Source: CAZFZT01 sp964523675
Lineage (GTDB): Bacteria; Planctomycetota; Phycisphaerae; Phycisphaerales; SM1A02
NCBI GenBank assembly: GCA_964523675.1
Contig: CAZFZT010000002.1
Coordinates: 37,375-101,374, forward strand
DNA length: 64,000 nt
Reading direction: 5' to 3'
Of the stretch, positions 1-7,614 are shown piece after piece. Numbering within the stretch: position 1 is the first letter of the stretch; every line of letters begins with the position of its first letter. Below the pieces are notes generated by a model, which was given only the letters and a program-made list of their open reading frames with translations, was not told the origin of the DNA and did no database searches. The position numbers were made by a program, and so were the translations under genes.

Positions 1-161
1 TCCTCGACGATCGCCGCCGGCTCCATGTCAAGGGCCTTTTCAAGGGCCTTGTAGCCGCCCGTGCGGACGTACTCCTCATAGGAGATGACTTTGCGGCTCG
101 CAGGGTCGCCCCACGGGTGCGTGGGGATGCGCTTACAGAGAACGGGATCAGTCACGGGCAT
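1..161 (-). CDS. nuoF: NADH-quinone oxidoreductase subunit F, N-terminal fragment
   Basis: The minus strand from an ATG at 161 reads MPVTDPVLCKRI, then a GGYKALEKAL motif, and runs off the window after about 53 codons. This GGY-x-AL-x-KAL block just before the flavin-binding region is characteristic of NuoF, the FMN- and NADH-binding subunit of respiratory complex I. Only the N-terminus is visible, so the FMN and iron-sulfur motifs cannot be checked. The gene is divergent from gspF, with a shared 122-bp upstream region. The only other complex I gene seen here is nuoC, about 47 kb away. Confidence 0.85.
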   Translation of the reverse strand, partial: MPVTDPVLCKRIPTHPWGDPASRKVISYEEYVRTGGYKALEKALDMEPAAIVE

Positions 162-283
162 GGGAGAGAAGTGTAGCGAGGATCGGCCGGCGGGTCGCGC
201 GGGGCGGACTTGTCGAGAGTGCGATTCTGCCGGTGTTTATCGATCGCGGACATTGCTTCGGAGACGGATGTTAGAATCCCACC

Positions 284-1468
284 ATGGGCGTCTTTGCTTT
301 CATTGCGCGCGATGCAGCCGGACAGCGGATCAGCGGGAAGCTGTCGGGCGGATCTGAGCAGGCGGTGATTGCTGAGCTTCAGGCGAGGCGGCTCGCCCCG
401 GTGCAGATTGAGGAAGTGCATGAGCAGACGCTTTTTCGCAAGCGAATTTCGATTCGGCAACTCGCGCAGGCCTATCGGCAGCTCTCCGATCTGCTGCGGG
501 CGGGGGTGCCGTTGCTGCGGGCGTTGCGACTGCTCGGCCGAAGCAAATCGAATCCTCGGCTCGCCAAAGTCATGAGCGAGGTCGCTGATTCGGTCGCTGA
601 CGGCGAGCGGCTCGCAGATGCGATGGGGGCGCACCCGTCGGTGTTTCCGGTGATTCAGGTGGCGATGATCAGCGCCGGGGAGAAGGGCGGCTTTCTTGAG
701 CCGGTGCTCGCGCGCCTGGCGAACTTTCTTGAAGGTCAGGCCGATATGCGCGGAAAGGTGATCGGCTCGCTGATCTACCCGATCGTGCTCCTTTCGGTAG
801 GTGCGATGATCCTTCTCGCAGCACTGATCTTCTTTGTGCCGAAGTTTCAGGACTTTTATGTGAACATCGAACTGCCGCTTCCGACGAAGATGCTGCTTGG
901 CGCATCGGACCTGCTGGTCAGTTCATGGCTTTACGTTCTTATGGCCTTTGCAGCGATGGCGGCGGTTGGGTGGTGGTTGATGAAGCAGCCGCATGTGCGC
1001 AGACAACTGGCGATCATCCGGCTGCGCATTCCGAAACTCGGGCCGCTGGTGCAGAGTGTGGCGGTGGCGCGGTTCACGCGCATTCTCGGCACGCTGCTGG
1101 AAAACGGCATTCCCATGCTCAGCGCAATGCAGATCAGCCGCGATGCAGCCGGGCACGTGCTGCTCGCCGAGGCCATCGACAACGCGACTGAGGCGGTGCG
1201 CGGCGGTGAGTCGCTGGCGACGCCGCTGGCGGAGTCGGGCATGTTCAGCGACGACGTCATCGAGATGATCTCGGTCGGTGAGTCGGCCAACAACCTGCCG
1301 GAGGTGCTCATCACGATCGCGGAGACCATCGAGAAGCGGGTGGATCGAATGCTCGCTCTCTTGATTCGCTTCATTGAGCCGGCTCTGCTGCTAGGGCTTG
1401 CCGGCGCGGTCTTATTTATGTTTGTGGCGCTGGTTGTGCCGATGATGCGATTGAGCACGTCGGTTTGA
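284..1468 (+). CDS. gspF: Type II secretion inner-membrane platform protein GspF
   Basis: This 394-residue protein has the length and layout of GspF/PilC: an N-terminal part starting MGVFAFIARDAAG, then two repeated T2SSF helical domains at roughly residues 60-185 and 265-390. Hydrophobic segments lie near residues 165-190, 210-232 and 365-388. GspF is the polytopic inner-membrane platform that couples the GspE ATPase to pseudopilus assembly. It is the first gene of the operon seen here. The ATPase gene gspE, often just upstream, is absent: the upstream neighbour is divergent nuoF. A TAGAAT hexamer at 272-277 is too close to the ATG to be a convincing -10 box. Confidence 0.95.
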   Translation: MGVFAFIARDAAGQRISGKLSGGSEQAVIAELQARRLAPVQIEEVHEQTLFRKRISIRQLAQAYRQLSDLLRAGVPLLRALRLLGRSKSNPRLAKVMSEVADSVADGERLADAMGAHPSVFPVIQVAMISAGEKGGFLEPVLARLANFLEGQADMRGKVIGSLIYPIVLLSVGAMILLAALIFFVPKFQDFYVNIELPLPTKMLLGASDLLVSSWLYVLMAFAAMAAVGWWLMKQPHVRRQLAIIRLRIPKLGPLVQSVAVARFTRILGTLLENGIPMLSAMQISRDAAGHVLLAEAIDNATEAVRGGESLATPLAESGMFSDDVIEMISVGESANNLPEVLITIAETIEKRVDRMLALLIRFIEPALLLGLAGAVLFMFVALVVPMMRLSTSV

Positions 1469-1593
1469 TCGGAACATCGAAGCGTCGAAATCGCCGGGTC
1501 GTTACGCGACGCTGGGTAAGAAGGGTCTGCTCAACCGTTCTTGTAGAAGCCGGTACAATCCGTGTACGCACCAGATTGAGGACTTTCGCAGCC

Positions 1594-2097
1594 ATGAAGA
1601 AGAACAATCGTCGCTTTCGCCGCATCGCCCGCAGGGGTTTGTCACTCATCGAAGTCCTGATCGTGATTGCGATTTTGTTGGCCATTGGCGGGTTGGTGGT
1701 GGTGAACCTGTTACCCGCTCGAGAGCAGGCGATTGTCGATCTCCAGCGCGGCGATTTCGATGCGATCTCCCGCGCGATGGATCAGTTCCGACTCGATATG
1801 AATCGCTATCCGAATGAAGATGAGGGACTGCCCGCCCTCTGGAGCAGCGAAGTTCTCGAAGATGAGCGCGACATCGAGCGCTGGCGCGGCCCGTACCTGC
1901 GCGATCCGCTCCGCGAGGACCGTTGGGGTGGTGAACTCATTTACCGCTTCCCCGGCGAGATCCGTGGTGAAGAGTACTACGACCTCGTTTCGGTCGGGCC
2001 TGACGGCGAAGAGGGCACCGATGACGACATTACCAACCACGATCGGTTGCGTGGCGCGGATGGCGAGATCGAGACTGAAGACGAACTGCGCTTCTGA
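1594..2097 (+). CDS. gspG: Major pseudopilin GspG
   Basis: The start at ATG 1594 gives a 167-residue prepilin with a short basic leader ending RRG, followed by LSLIEVLIVIA. This is a prepilin-peptidase site with Glu at +5 and a long hydrophobic helix. The C-terminal part carries the GspG signature: a DPL-x-EDRWGG-x-LIYR block and an acidic loop (DGEEGTDDDIT) matching the calcium site of major pseudopilins. The frame is open upstream to 1465, but that would add 43 arginine-rich residues before the leader, so 1594 is preferred. A TACAAT hexamer at 1554-1559 could be a -10 element for a separate promoter, though no good -35 was found. GspG builds the periplasmic pseudopilus shaft. Confidence 0.95.
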   Translation: MKKNNRRFRRIARRGLSLIEVLIVIAILLAIGGLVVVNLLPAREQAIVDLQRGDFDAISRAMDQFRLDMNRYPNEDEGLPALWSSEVLEDERDIERWRGPYLRDPLREDRWGGELIYRFPGEIRGEEYYDLVSVGPDGEEGTDDDITNHDRLRGADGEIETEDELRF

Positions 2098-2168
2098 GCC
2101 GATGTATGGAACAGCCATGCCAGAGAGCCGCGACCGTCAGGGAGCGCTGCGTGGGCGCTTGTGTTGTC

Positions 2169-2972
2169 ATGAAGTTCCTGGTTGATGGCGCTCAATCGTG
2201 CGGAGTGAGGCGGCGCGGTGTCACCATTCTCGAGATACTGATCGTCCTGGCGATCCTGATTGCGATCGGCGCGCTGGCTGCGCCGGCGATGTTCGGCGTG
2301 ATGGAGGAGCGCGCGCTCGCTTCGGCCGTGGATGCAGCGCAGCAGCAGCTCGTGTTAGCGCGGGCACATGCACAAGCCACCGGCCGGCCGGTTGAAGTGC
2401 TGTTTCGACCGGAGCCGCATCGAGTGATGGTGCGCTACTTTGAACGAGGTGAGCGAGGAGTCGAAGCGGGGGAGTTTCGAGCTGGAACGCTGCGTGAGGA
2501 GGGGGATGTCTTTGCAGAGGATGAAGAGGAATCGGGTAGAGGTGGCCCGCAAGCAGCGGCGCGCGATGCGGTATCCATGGAAGATGCCGATGCGCTCAGT
2601 TGGCGCTGGGCGAGGCAACCGCTGCCGCGCGGCATAACGCTGCGCCGCGAGCCGCCAGTCGAGCCCGGCTATTCAGGACCGAACCAACGGGAGATGAGGA
2701 TCGAGGGCTTTGATGGCGGCGAACCGGGACGCGAGGAGGAGCCGGCGCGGCCGACGCGATTGGCGGTCTTCATGCCTGATGGTTCTGCACTACTGGCTCG
2801 TCCGGTGTGGTTGGTGAATGAACGAGGTCGCGCAGTGCAGCTTGAGGTGAGCGTGTGGACGGGGTTGCCTCGCGTTCAGGAGTGGAGTGGCGGCGACACG
2901 GGAGAACCGGAGAATGAAGGAGATGCATTTCAGTCGGGCGAAGCCGCAAGCAGCAGGGAGGATGGCCGATGA
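2169..2972 (+). CDS. gspH: Minor pseudopilin GspH-like
   Basis: From ATG 2169 the protein has a 17-residue leader ending RRRG and then VTILEILIVLAI, a prepilin cleavage site with Glu at +5, followed by a GspH/FimT-type globular domain. At about 267 residues it is longer than usual GspH (about 170). The extra length is a Glu/Arg-rich middle (around nt 2500-2720) of low complexity. An in-frame ATG at 2106 would lengthen the leader to 38 residues. The DNA there (about 2118-2145) resembles a dispersed repeat rather than coding sequence, so 2169 is preferred. GspH is a minor pseudopilin of the pseudopilus tip or shaft. It overlaps gspI by 4 bp (ATGA). Confidence 0.85.
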   Translation: MKFLVDGAQSCGVRRRGVTILEILIVLAILIAIGALAAPAMFGVMEERALASAVDAAQQQLVLARAHAQATGRPVEVLFRPEPHRVMVRYFERGERGVEAGEFRAGTLREEGDVFAEDEEESGRGGPQAAARDAVSMEDADALSWRWARQPLPRGITLRREPPVEPGYSGPNQREMRIEGFDGGEPGREEEPARPTRLAVFMPDGSALLARPVWLVNERGRAVQLEVSVWTGLPRVQEWSGGDTGEPENEGDAFQSGEAASSREDGR

Positions 2973-3433
2973 GGCCGCGCGGCGCGGTGCTGCTGGAAGT
3001 GCTTATCTCACTGGCGCTGTTCGTTGGCGCAGGCGCCTTCGCATTGGCGGCCATGCGGACGACCTTCGATAACATCGAGCGATCGCGGCGGGATCACATG
3101 GCGGTTGATCTTGCTCGCTCAAAGATGGCGGAGATCGAAGCGGGGCTTGTATCACTCGCAGACCTGCGCGGCACGCTGATCCTTGAAGTAGGCACGGTGC
3201 CGGCGGTTGAAGAAGATGCAGATATCGGCGGCTGGATCGCTGAGGTCGGCACGCAACGAACGGAGTACCGAGGTTTGACGCTGGTTGAACTGACCGTGCG
3301 AGAGGACCGGCCAGAAGACGATCCACAGGCGGCGCGGTTCACGCTGCGACAACTCGTTCGGCTGCGCGAGGAGCTTGCTGAGGAATACGAGGAAGATGAT
3401 TTGCTCCGTGGACTGCCGGAGACTGGCGAATGA
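2969..3433 (+). CDS. gspI: Minor pseudopilin GspI
   Basis: This 154-residue prepilin begins MRPRG followed by AVLLEVLISLALFVGA. The leader is very short, the cleavage site follows glycine, and Glu is at +5. The mature protein has the GspI pattern of a hydrophobic helix followed by ARSKMAEIEAG, a family-typical stretch. GspI nucleates the pseudopilus tip with GspJ and GspK. The ATG overlaps the gspH stop by 4 bp, and its own stop overlaps the gspJ ATG, so the genes are probably translationally coupled. Confidence 0.88.
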   Translation: MRPRGAVLLEVLISLALFVGAGAFALAAMRTTFDNIERSRRDHMAVDLARSKMAEIEAGLVSLADLRGTLILEVGTVPAVEEDADIGGWIAEVGTQRTEYRGLTLVELTVREDRPEDDPQAARFTLRQLVRLREELAEEYEEDDLLRGLPETGE

Positions 3434-4347
3434 AGCCACGGATGAACACTTGCGAACACGAATGGGGGGGATGGCAGAGATGTCTGCAGCCCAAAGGCGC
3501 ATGCATTGTGAGGGCTGCACTTGCAGAGCGTTCATCTGCTTCTTTCGCTTTAGACTCATCCGTGTTTAGCCGTGTGCATCCGTGGCACGTTCCACCGCGC
3601 CGGGGCATGACGTTGCTTGAAGTGCTGATTGCGCTGGGATTGATGCTCGCGCTGCTTGGAGCGCTGTTCGGCTTCTTCTTCAATGCCATTGATTCGCGCG
3701 AGCGTGTGCTGGAGATGACCGCACAGCAGCGTGCGGCGGCGACGCTGATCGAGAGCATCGAAAAGGATCTCATCTTCACCGTTGTAGGTGACAGCAGGTT
3801 CGGCGCGGGCGTTTCAGGTGATGAGACGACGCTGCGCGTTCTGACCCGGGGCGTATCTGTTCATCTGGCCGAGCGGGGTTCACTCGATCCACGCCCATTC
3901 ATGGATCTTCAGAAGGCGGAATACCGCTTCTCGCGCAGCCGAGGCATTGAGATGCGCCGCGCTAACGCCTCGGATGGAACGGATGGTCTGGAGTTCGAAC
4001 CTCTGGAAGGGTCGATTTTTCGCGTGCAATTTCGCTATCACGACGGAGAACGCTGGAGTGATACGTACGATTCGATGGAGTCCGGTGCGCTGCCAGTGGC
4101 GGTTGAAGTTGCGGTCTGGTTTCACGCATGGCCCGGCGCGGCCGATGTTGATGAGGAGCAGGACGTTGAGCTTGACGATGAGGCGGCCGACGCTGAGAAC
4201 GAGCGGTTGACCTTCACGCCGCAGGATACATTTGATGAATCAGAATGGGCGCAGCGTGGGGATCGCAATCTGTTTGAAGAGCAGTTGCCGCCGCCTGATC
4301 GTGTGCGCGTGGTGATTGTTCCCGATGCGCGGGAGGAGGCGCCATGA
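3430..4347 (+). CDS. gspJ: Minor pseudopilin GspJ with repeat-derived leader extension
   Basis: The pilin part starts at PPRRG followed by MTLLEVLIALGLMLALLG, a prepilin site with Glu at +5, then a GspJ-like globular domain. The annotated ATG at 3430 overlaps the gspI stop (ATGA) and has a GGAG motif about 8 nt upstream, but it places roughly 58 residues before the cleavage site. That extension is encoded by an imperfect inverted repeat (3436-3585) and looks non-natural (MKPRMNTCEHEWGGW). A GTG at 3574 would give a normal short leader but lacks a Shine-Dalgarno sequence. The acidic stretch near nt 4140-4200 and the loop rich in Glu are unusual for GspJ. GspJ belongs to the tip complex with GspI and GspK. 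Confidence 0.85.
   Translation: MKPRMNTCEHEWGGWQRCLQPKGACIVRAALAERSSASFALDSSVFSRVHPWHVPPRRGMTLLEVLIALGLMLALLGALFGFFFNAIDSRERVLEMTAQQRAAATLIESIEKDLIFTVVGDSRFGAGVSGDETTLRVLTRGVSVHLAERGSLDPRPFMDLQKAEYRFSRSRGIEMRRANASDGTDGLEFEPLEGSIFRVQFRYHDGERWSDTYDSMESGALPVAVEVAVWFHAWPGAADVDEEQDVELDDEAADAENERLTFTPQDTFDESEWAQRGDRNLFEEQLPPPDRVRVVIVPDAREEAP
3436..3585. repeat. Imperfect inverted repeat (CCACGGA family) inside the gspJ leader
   Basis: The arm at 3436-3465 begins CCACGGATGAACAC. The opposing arm at 3557-3585 ends GTGTGCATCCGTGG. The two pair over about 29 positions with roughly 7 mismatches, separated by about 90 bp. The element sits directly after the gspI stop codon and is open in the gspJ frame. 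It resembles the CACGGAG-rich inverted repeats at 24961-25074 and 48201-48338. Confidence 0.7.
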
Positions 4348-5987
4348 AACCAACCTCCAACCACGGAGCGCCACCAATGGCCGCGGAGAAGGGCAATAGT
4401 GCGTGCCGTGCGGGCGGCCGGTGGCAGCGAACATCGCTGGTCCAGCGCGTGATTTTGGCGGTGTGCGGATCGCCTGCACAATCAAACGCTCTCCCCCGTA
4501 GCTCTTGGCGTCCCTCCATGGTGAACCATCGCAGTTTCGTCATCATTGCTGTGCTTGTGATTACCGCAAGCGCGCTGTTCATTGCCACCGGCGCGCTGTT
4601 CATAGCGCAGGCGGAGATTGCGGGCTCCTCTGGGGCGAGGGCTGCGGCGCAATCACGCGCTCTGGCCTGGTCCGGCTTGCAGATTGTGATCGGAGAACTC
4701 AACAGCCAGCGCGATGAGATTCTGCGGGGTGAGATGCCTCGTCTGGATGAGCAATACGAGGTCTATCAGAGTGCCGGCCGCGCAGGAGTTGTACGCCTGC
4801 TCCCTGTCACGGCCGAAGGCAATCGCGTCGTCGGCGAGAACGGAAAGCTCGACATCAACATAGTGAATGCAGAGCAGCTTGCCGCGACCGAACTGATTGA
4901 CCTGGCGCTTGCGGAGTCGATTATCGCGCATCGCGATTCACTCGATCGGCCGATGCAGTCGCTTGTCGAGTTGCTTGAGGCGCCCGGTATGACGCCGGAG
5001 ATTCTGTATGGGCCGTTGGATGAGATGCGCATCATGGATGCGGCGCGCGGCGGTGAGGCCGATCTTGCCGATCGTGTGCTTGCGCGCCTGGGCCATACCG
5101 AGCCGCGCGGTCTCGCCGATATCGTGACCGTGTTTTCATTTGGTCCGCCGCTGCAACGCGATGGCCGGCTGCGCATCAACCTGAACACCGAATGGTCGGA
5201 CGAGTTGGCCGGGCGCCTCGATGACAGATTCGGCGAAGGAACATCTGAAATCGTCAAACGAATCATCGATGACGGGACGACATTCGATAGCGATCGCAAG
5301 ATCGTCGAAGTATTGCGATTCTTTCAGGTCGAACCTGAGGAATGGGTGGACATTCTGGATGCTCTTCGAGCGGACGGTGATGAATTCTACAGCGGGCGGC
5401 TCGACTTGAATTCGGCTCCTGAATCGGCGCTGCGCGCTTTGCCCACTGTGACGCCGGAGCAGGCGACTCAAATCCTGCGAGCACGTGACGGCCTTGGCAG
5501 TGAGGAGCGAGCGACCATCGTCTGGCCGTTGTTGGAGAACATTCTTGATTCCGAACAGTATGTGGAACTGGTTGACAAGATCACGGTGCGATCGTGGATC
5601 TACCGCGTGCGCCTTGCGGCTGGTGAAGTTGACGTTGAAGAGCCGGACGGCGAGTTGTCGCGGCCAGTGATCTGGGAAGCGGTGATTGATCTCGCTGCAC
5701 CGTCAGCGCGCGTCGCCTACCTGCGCGATGTGACGCTGCTCGAGACGGCGGCGATCATCGCATCGAATGCTTCACTGGCAATGGATGAAGAACTCGATTG
5801 GGAGGAGGATTGGTGGGTTGAGGAGGTCGAGGAGCCGGATGAAGACGTGATTGACGAGGGCGATGAAGAGCCGGATCAAGAGCCGGGCCTCGAGGAAGAC
5901 GGCGAGGTTGAACCGGATACTGAGGAGCCGCCGGCAGATGACGAAGCGGGCAAGGGCGCGCGGATTGGGCGTTGGAAGCCGGGATGA
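4344..5987 (+). CDS. gspK: Minor pseudopilin GspK
   Basis: This 547-residue protein has a hydrophobic N-terminal helix (HRSFVIIAVLVITASALF, after residue 59) without Glu+5, as is normal for GspK. It is followed by the large helical GspK domain with helix-hairpin-helix-like segments (LNSAPESALRALPTVTPEQ near residue 355). The first ATG (4344) overlaps the gspJ stop and has a strong GGAGG about 6 nt upstream. It therefore looks like the true start even though it adds about 58 odd residues before the helix. An ATG at 4518 would give a normal leader but has no RBS. The expected glycine before the cleavage site is replaced by serine. The last about 65 residues form a very acidic Glu/Asp/Pro tail not typical of the family. 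GspK caps the pseudopilus tip. Confidence 0.88.
   Translation: MKPTSNHGAPPMAAEKGNSACRAGGRWQRTSLVQRVILAVCGSPAQSNALPRSSWRPSMVNHRSFVIIAVLVITASALFIATGALFIAQAEIAGSSGARAAAQSRALAWSGLQIVIGELNSQRDEILRGEMPRLDEQYEVYQSAGRAGVVRLLPVTAEGNRVVGENGKLDINIVNAEQLAATELIDLALAESIIAHRDSLDRPMQSLVELLEAPGMTPEILYGPLDEMRIMDAARGGEADLADRVLARLGHTEPRGLADIVTVFSFGPPLQRDGRLRINLNTEWSDELAGRLDDRFGEGTSEIVKRIIDDGTTFDSDRKIVEVLRFFQVEPEEWVDILDALRADGDEFYSGRLDLNSAPESALRALPTVTPEQATQILRARDGLGSEERATIVWPLLENILDSEQYVELVDKITVRSWIYRVRLAAGEVDVEEPDGELSRPVIWEAVIDLAAPSARVAYLRDVTLLETAAIIASNASLAMDEELDWEEDWWVEEVEEPDEDVIDEGDEEPDQEPGLEEDGEVEPDTEEPPADDEAGKGARIGRWKPG
4361..4525. repeat. Degenerate CCACGGAG-family element in the gspK leader
   Basis: The left side (4361-4392) reads CCACGGAGCGCCACC, then a second GGCCGCGGAGAA unit. 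The right side (about 4488-4525) contains CTCCCCCGTAG and GCGTCCCTCCATGG, partly complementary to the left. Pairing is poor, so this is read as a decayed copy of the same family as at 24961-25074. It lies just after the gspJ stop and is translated in frame as the gspK N-terminal extension. Confidence 0.4.
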
Positions 5988-6081
5988 TTTTGGTTTGTTG
6001 GGTGCAGTGGGTGCCCGTCACTCCAGCTTCTGTTGCACCAGGTTTGAACGTGTTCACGAATTGCCGGTAGGATGACTTGCG

Positions 6082-7614
6082 ATGCCTGCACGTGCGACAA
6101 TGGTGATCGATCTCGGCCGCCTGCGGCTACGCGCGGTGCTGGCTCAGCCCAACGGCCGAATCCTGAAGATCAGCAAGACACTCATTGAAGACGTTCCGAA
6201 CGATCTTCTTGATGGTGAGCCGGAGGCGATTGGCACATGGCTGGGGCAAACGTTGCGTGAGAAGGGTTTCCCGCGCGGCGCGCGAGCGGTCTTTGCGTTG
6301 CCTCGCGAGCATGCGGTCCTCAAACGGCTGAGCTTGCCGACGAGCGACGAAGCTGAACTTCCGGAGATGACCCGGCTGGCCATGGGCCGTGAATTGCCGT
6401 TCGACGCAAGCACTGCGGTGGTGGATTTCATCCCGATCCAACGCGAAGATGCGAGTACGACCGTGCTCGCAATTGCTGTGAAACGAGAGGCGGTTGAGCA
6501 TGCCGCCCGCATCGCCAGGACTGCGAAGATTCGCATTGAACGGATCTCACTGCGCAACCTGGGTTCAGCAATGCTGCTGCGACATCTCGGCGAGCAAACG
6601 CAGCAGAGTATTCTCGCGGTGGACATCATCGGGGAATCGATCGAGTTCTGCGTGATTGACTCTTCCGGAGCCGACGGCACGATTCGATTTTCGCGCGCGG
6701 CTGAGGCCATTCCATGGCGCGACAACGACTTGCTGATCGATTCGATCATCACGGAGACGCGGCGCACCTGGATGAGCTATCGCATAGCCGAGGATTCCAC
6801 GGATGTGCGCCACGTCGCAGTGATGGGGGAGCGAAGGGTTGCAGCCGAAGTAGCGTCGCCGATCGGCGACATGTTGGACGTCGATGCGGAGGTGCTCAGC
6901 GCGCATCCGCTGGTTGACGCCGCTGGCCATCAGATGGATCGCCTTTGGCCGCTTGCAGGACTCCTGCTGGAGCCCATGCATGGTGTGGTTTCCATTGATC
7001 TTGCGCATCCGCGAAAGGCGCCGGACCGCGCAGCTGAGCGGCGCAAGCGCGTGATGTTCGCTGCGGCCGCTCTGGTGCTCGTTCTCCTGGCGGCATGGAC
7101 CTTCGCCCGGCGCGATCTTGCAGCCCTTGCAGCACAAGTTGCTGCCGCCAAGGAGCGGGCCGATTCGCTTTATCCCGATTACGTGCGCCACGGGCGCGAG
7201 CTGTATCGTCTGGAGCACATTGAGCGCTGGCAAGCGGCCCGCGTCGATTGGCTCGAACACATCATGTATCTGACGAACATGGCGCCACAGCCGGGCGAGG
7301 TTGTGCTCGATGGGTGGACCGGCCGGCTCAACTTCAGCGGTGTGAGATTTGATCGGCGGTCGCACAAGTGGTCCTCCGAAAAACATGTGTTCATCGATAT
7401 TGCGGGCGAGGCACACAATCGTGTGACCGCCGATCAATTTCGCGACGCGCTGGTGCGTAACGCGATCTATACGGCAACGTCAACCGGCGCTGACGCGCCC
7501 GCCGGCGGCAAGCGCCTTCCGTACGGGTTCACCTACCGCCTTCGGACCGAGCGTTCGGTGCCTGATGACGGCAAGCGAACGAACGATGCCACACTTGCAG
7601 GAGGCGCGCGATGA
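6082..7614 (+). CDS. gspL: GspL/PilM-like actin-fold assembly protein
   Basis: This 510-residue protein begins with an actin-like fold (MVIDLGRLRLRAVLAQ), as in PilM and the cytoplasmic domain of GspL. A single membrane segment follows at about residues 325-345 (FAAAALVLVLLAAW), then a coiled stretch and a PilN-like periplasmic domain of about 150 residues. That is the architecture of GspL, which recruits the GspE ATPase to the inner membrane and binds GspM. The gene starts 94 bp after gspK and its stop overlaps the next gene by 4 bp (ATGA). Sequence similarity to PilM seems closer than to classical GspL, so a PilM-PilN fusion is an equivalent description. Confidence 0.82.
   Translation: MPARATMVIDLGRLRLRAVLAQPNGRILKISKTLIEDVPNDLLDGEPEAIGTWLGQTLREKGFPRGARAVFALPREHAVLKRLSLPTSDEAELPEMTRLAMGRELPFDASTAVVDFIPIQREDASTTVLAIAVKREAVEHAARIARTAKIRIERISLRNLGSAMLLRHLGEQTQQSILAVDIIGESIEFCVIDSSGADGTIRFSRAAEAIPWRDNDLLIDSIITETRRTWMSYRIAEDSTDVRHVAVMGERRVAAEVASPIGDMLDVDAEVLSAHPLVDAAGHQMDRLWPLAGLLLEPMHGVVSIDLAHPRKAPDRAAERRKRVMFAAAALVLVLLAAWTFARRDLAALAAQVAAAKERADSLYPDYVRHGRELYRLEHIERWQAARVDWLEHIMYLTNMAPQPGEVVLDGWTGRLNFSGVRFDRRSHKWSSEKHVFIDIAGEAHNRVTADQFRDALVRNAIYTATSTGADAPAGGKRLPYGFTYRLRTERSVPDDGKRTNDATLAGGAR

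Noticed and set aside
272..277. TAGAAT as a -10 box for gspF
   Set aside because: It lies only 6 nt from the ATG and has no matching -35 element at a suitable distance.
152..634. Minus-strand open frame opposite gspF
   Set aside because: It is the antisense shadow of gspF with no family similarity. Similar long antisense frames throughout the high-GC window were left out for the same reason.
2106..2168. Earlier ATG start of GspH
   Set aside because: It would give a 38-residue leader over DNA resembling a dispersed repeat (AGCCGCGACCGTCAGGG). The start at 2169 gives a normal leader.
6565..7437. Long minus-strand frame opposite gspL
   Set aside because: It has no start context, no recognisable domain and an amino-acid mix typical of antisense GC-rich DNA.
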